Shown piece after piece: positions 61,860 to 64,000 of a stretch of DNA of 64,000 nt. The notes beneath the pieces were generated by a model. The model worked only from the letters and a program-made list of their open reading frames with translations, made no database searches and had not been told where the DNA came from. Position 1 is the first letter of the stretch; each line of letters starts with the position of its first letter. This stretch comes from Jeotgalibacillus proteolyticus (GTDB lineage: Bacteria; Bacillota; Bacilli; Bacillales; Jeotgalibacillaceae), in the NCBI RefSeq assembly GCF_002926065.1, contig NZ_PREZ01000005.1, forward strand, positions 354,738-418,737. Reading direction: 5' to 3'. The translations under genes and the position numbers were made by a program.

Positions 61860-62237
61860 TTTATCCCTCCCCGTTTCTATATTTCTATCTTATTCTAAAC
61901 TTCACTTTTTAAAAAGGTTATTAATAAAATTAATAATTAGTAAATTTTATCCTTTAGTTCATTAGTGGAGAAGCATGTTAGCAGAGTAAAGCATAGTAAT
62001 CTCTTTTTTTAACTCATAGTTCACCTAAAGCTAATTTTGAGAAATAGAAAAGTAGCAGGAATGAGTAATGAATAACGTTTTGAGCAGAAAGATCAGATTG
62101 AATCGCTGCCAATTGAAATCGAGAGAAGATTATCTGAAGAATAAGGTAATATAAGTAAAATACATATTGACAAATCCAAAAGAAGTTTCGCATATACTCG
62201 AAACGATGAATGAATAAATAGCAGATCCGATAAAACG

Positions 62238-62266
62238 TTTTCACAACTGTGTTCACATAGTATAAT
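62238..62266 (+). promoter_or_regulatory. Candidate promoter of the leader-ORF/MFS unit
   Basis: TTTTCA (62238-62243), 17 bp, TATAAT (62261-62266), 25 bp before the leader ORF start. Confidence 0.6.
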
Positions 62267-62290
62267 TAGAAGAAAAAGGAGAGGATTATA

Positions 62291-62320
62291 ATGGCTCTAT
62301 TCGCCCGTCCCCCTTGTTAA
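62291..62320 (+). CDS. Nine-codon leader peptide upstream of an MFS gene
   Basis: ATG 62291 with AAAAGGAGAGG about seven bases upstream opens a nine-codon frame reading MALFARPPC, then TAA. The ribosome binding site is the best in this region, stronger than that of the MFS gene. The peptide ends Pro-Pro-Cys, a slow sequence for ribosomes. It is followed by C-rich segments able to pair with the downstream site. This is the layout of translational attenuators in front of resistance genes. Function is inferred. Confidence 0.55.
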   Translation: MALFARPPC

Positions 62321-62341
62321 TTTTTACCCCGTTTTCCCCGT

Positions 62342-62392
62342 CCCCCGCCATAGGATGCTGATGATTCAAGCATCTTAAATGAAAGGCGGAGG
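62342..62392 (+). promoter_or_regulatory. Possible anti-Shine-Dalgarno hairpin before the MFS gene
   Basis: CCCCCGCC (62342-62349) can pair with GGCGGAGG (62385-62392), the MFS ribosome binding site, at seven of eight positions. Between them GATGCT / AGCATC forms an inner stem. Translation of the leader could change this folding. Confidence 0.5.
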
Positions 62393-62396
62393 CACT

Positions 62397-63563
62397 TTGC
62401 AGACAAACCATAATCTTACGTTAATTTACGGAATTAGCTTTTTCTTTTACCTCATTCCCGCTTATGTCATTGAACGGCTTTTTTGGGAACAGCGCGGTAT
62501 GTCCGTGCTGGATGTTGTACTCGTGGAAATCATTTTTGGGGTAACGGTCATCCTTCTTGAGGTACCATCAGGAATGCTCGCAGACAGGATAGGCAGAAGA
62601 CCCTTGATCATTTGCGGGATTTTTCTCGAAGGGGTCATGTTTGCCATTATTTTCTTCGCCCATTCTTTTTGGGCGTTTGCATTTGCGATTGTCTGCTCGG
62701 GAGCAGGAGGCGCTTTACTGAGCGGCGCTAACAATGCCCTATTATTTGATACACTCGCGAATGGAGAGAAAGAGCAGTATTTTGATTGGCACTTAGGAAG
62801 ACTTCAGGCAGTAAAACTCATTTCAGCTATATTCGCAGCAATGGCAGGGAGCCTTCTTGCTGTAAGATTGGACTTTGAATTCACGTATCTTCTTTCTCTC
62901 TGTAGTATTGGCATAGCTTTTCTTCTTTCATTACTGCTGAAAGAATATTTTACGCCTAGTACTGAGAAGTATGAAAGCTCTGGTACTCAAATCCGTGATT
63001 CATTTCTATTTTTCACTGCCAATCCAGCCCTTCTTTATATCCTGATGCTTGGAATTGTGATTGGGTTGGCTGCCAGCTTTACAGAGGAGTTCTGGCAGCT
63101 TTATCTAGTAGATGCCGGGATTGCCATTTACTTCTTCGGGATATTTTCAGCTGCGTCTATGGTGATACAAATTCCTGGAGGATTGCTTGCACATTATGTA
63201 AAGAATCGCTTCACAAGAAAGGCGCTTTTACGTTCGGCTCTTTTTATTGGAGCGCTATCCCTGATTCTTTCTGCTTTTTCGGTCGATTGGCTGGGGGCTA
63301 TATCCCTGCTTCTGCTTTTACTCGTATCAGGAATAACGGAACCTATCGTTTTAGGCGCCTTGCATGAAAAAGCCGACGACAAAATGAGGGCAACACTGGA
63401 GTCGTTCCATTCCCTGGCCTATCACTCTGTCCTCATCGCAGCAGGTCTCGGATTCGGCTACTTCGCAACCCGTTACACCGTTCCACTGGGCTTTTTATTC
63501 CTGGGGATCCTTTGTCTCGCTGCAACATTCAAATCAAAAAAATACTTTCCTAAAAAGACGTAA
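62397..63563 (+). CDS. MFS transporter (DHA1-type, 12 helices)
   Basis: A 388-residue membrane protein. The loop 2-3 motif SGMLADRIGRRPLII is the canonical MFS signature and helix 4-5 has SGAGGALLSGANNALLFD. The likely start is TTG 62397, four bases after GGAGG; an in-frame ATG at 62379 lies upstream but has no ribosome binding site of its own. Substrate is unknown; context (leader peptide, anti-Shine-Dalgarno hairpin) suggests a drug-efflux role. Confidence 0.85.
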   Translation: MQTNHNLTLIYGISFFFYLIPAYVIERLFWEQRGMSVLDVVLVEIIFGVTVILLEVPSGMLADRIGRRPLIICGIFLEGVMFAIIFFAHSFWAFAFAIVCSGAGGALLSGANNALLFDTLANGEKEQYFDWHLGRLQAVKLISAIFAAMAGSLLAVRLDFEFTYLLSLCSIGIAFLLSLLLKEYFTPSTEKYESSGTQIRDSFLFFTANPALLYILMLGIVIGLAASFTEEFWQLYLVDAGIAIYFFGIFSAASMVIQIPGGLLAHYVKNRFTRKALLRSALFIGALSLILSAFSVDWLGAISLLLLLLVSGITEPIVLGALHEKADDKMRATLESFHSLAYHSVLIAAGLGFGYFATRYTVPLGFLFLGILCLAATFKSKKYFPKKT

Positions 63564-63590
63564 AGGACTGTGCAAACAGTCCTTTTTTTA
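63563..63590 (+). terminator. Terminator after the MFS gene
   Basis: AAGGACTG / CAGTCCTT stem with a five-base loop and a TTTTTTT run, directly after the stop. Confidence 0.85.
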
Positions 63591-63668
63591 CCCTCTTATA
63601 GTTGCAGTAAAGGGAGCGTAATTTTACTCCTAACAAGAAGATTTTAAAGAACACCATAAGTTATCACG

Positions 63669-63796
63669 GAGTTGATTGCAGCGGAAGAGGCGGACTCCTG
63701 CGGGAAGAAGCGGGGAAGCTGAGATCCATTGGCGCTGCCAATAAGCTCAGCCCCGCCCCGCGGAAAGCATGCCCCTGCAGCGGAAATCAACACGCT
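63669..63796. repeat. Palindromic repeat, short type, right end (a)
   Basis: Ends GTTGATTGCAGCGG and CAGCGGAAATCAAC; inner hairpin arms ATTGGC/GCCAAT with a GCT loop. Confidence 0.85.
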
Positions 63797-63856
63797 AAGT
63801 TAAGACGCATTCATTCCTAACACATTAAATTTAGAGCAGAATATGTATTACCTAGG

Positions 63857-63983
63857 AGTTGATTGCAGCGGAAGGGGCGGACTCCTGCGGGATGAAACGG
63901 GAGCTTGAGATCCACTTGCGAAGCAAGTTAGCTCAAGCCCCGTCCCGCGGAAAGCCTGCCCCTGCAGCGGAAATCAACACGCT
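63857..63983. repeat. Palindromic repeat, short type, right end (b)
   Basis: Same ends as its left neighbour, but inner hairpin arms ACTTGC/GCAAGT with a GAA loop. So adjacent copies carry different inner hairpins. Confidence 0.85.
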
Positions 63984-64000
63984 AAGTTAAAACGCTTTCA

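Larger units (their letters stand above)
61860..62396. other. Divergent control gap between hutU and the MFS gene
   Basis: About 430 bp of AT-rich sequence. A possible hut promoter was not settled; TAAAAT boxes exist but lack good minus 35 partners. On the plus side TTTTCA-N17-TATAAT (62238-62266), a leader ORF and a hairpin precede the MFS gene. An AAAACGTTTT palindrome lies at 62232-62241. The minus-strand open frame 62014-62256 is not credible. Confidence 0.5.
63591..64000. other. Right end: two palindromic repeats, no gene seen
   Basis: Holds two short-type repeats 188 bp apart. The stretch around 63800-63855 shares the TTTAGAGCAG...TATTACC flank seen at 48950-48990. Confidence 0.6.

Noticed and set aside
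62014..62256. 80-residue minus-strand open frame between hutU and the MFS gene
   Set aside because: Composition is random-like (Tyr/Phe/Leu from AT-rich DNA), there is no ribosome binding site, and it lies across the plus-strand promoter region.
1..64000. Prophage, insertion sequence, rRNA or tRNA genes
   Set aside because: No integrase, transposase or phage structural protein was seen among the frames, and no rRNA or tRNA-like segment was recognised by eye; a tRNA scan was not possible.

Overview
The window is chromosomal DNA of a low-GC, Gram-positive, spore-forming bacterium of the Bacillaceae/Caryophanaceae type. Supporting signs are AGGAGG-type ribosome binding sites, TTG and GTG starts, a YjcZ-type sporulation peptide, a dppABCDE-ykfABCD operon in Bacillus subtilis gene order, CcpA- and CodY-like sites, and about nine copies of a GC-rich palindromic repeat typical of Bacillus-related genomes. 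Jeotgalibacillus-like or marine Bacillus-like hosts are possible, but the genus is a guess. No rRNA, tRNA, prophage, insertion sequence or CRISPR array was seen.

Layout. (1) 0.3-5.7 kb: amino-sugar salvage, with a BadF-type sugar kinase, murQ and a sugar-binding lipoprotein on the minus strand and a divergent nagAB. (2) 5.8-8.2 kb: yjcZ, a split ThrE-type amino acid exporter, and a repeat-rich gap. (3) 8.0-11.0 kb: a small ABC exporter next to an unusual regulator in which a degenerate ABC ATPase domain is fused to a LytTR DNA-binding domain. (4) 11.3-15.7 kb: bpsAB (type III polyketide synthase and methyltransferase), an oxidoreductase, a 3-methyladenine glycosylase, a cold-shock protein and a 31-residue basic peptide. 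(5) 15.7-25.4 kb: dppABCDE-ykfABCD for uptake and breakdown of murein peptides, with a good promoter and a CodY-like site. (6) 25.7-46.0 kb: a large, mostly uncharacterised glycan locus. One ten-gene operon encodes two binding proteins (one fused to carbohydrate-binding-like domains), two permease pairs, a beta-propeller/TPR/Yip1 membrane protein, a DUF5696 protein, a PF10091 (GH144-like) enzyme and a GH35-like enzyme. A LacI regulator and a second operon of two Gfo/Idh/MocA dehydrogenases plus a xylose-isomerase-like TIM barrel follow. (7) 46.2-56 kb: a secreted beta-propeller protein, a T-box leader separated from an MFS transporter by two repeats, HAD phosphatase, rluF, a mechanosensitive-channel-like protein, DUF202, a small basic protein and a YebC-family protein. 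(8) 56.4-61.9 kb: hutUIGH for histidine catabolism. (9) 62.3-63.6 kb: an MFS transporter behind a nine-codon leader ORF and a possible anti-Shine-Dalgarno hairpin, then two more repeats.

How the genes work together. The nag/mur and dpp/ykf sets together could salvage both the sugar and peptide parts of peptidoglycan. The glycan operon has no ATPase gene, so a shared MsmX-type ATPase is expected. Its promoter carries LacI-type operators and a cre-like site, and the Gfo/Idh operon has related but different operators. The combination of PF10091, GH35-like, DUF5696 and two dehydrogenase/TIM-barrel genes makes this locus the best candidate for an undescribed system. Its substrate cannot be read from the sequence; a beta-1,2-glucan-like polymer is one hypothesis.
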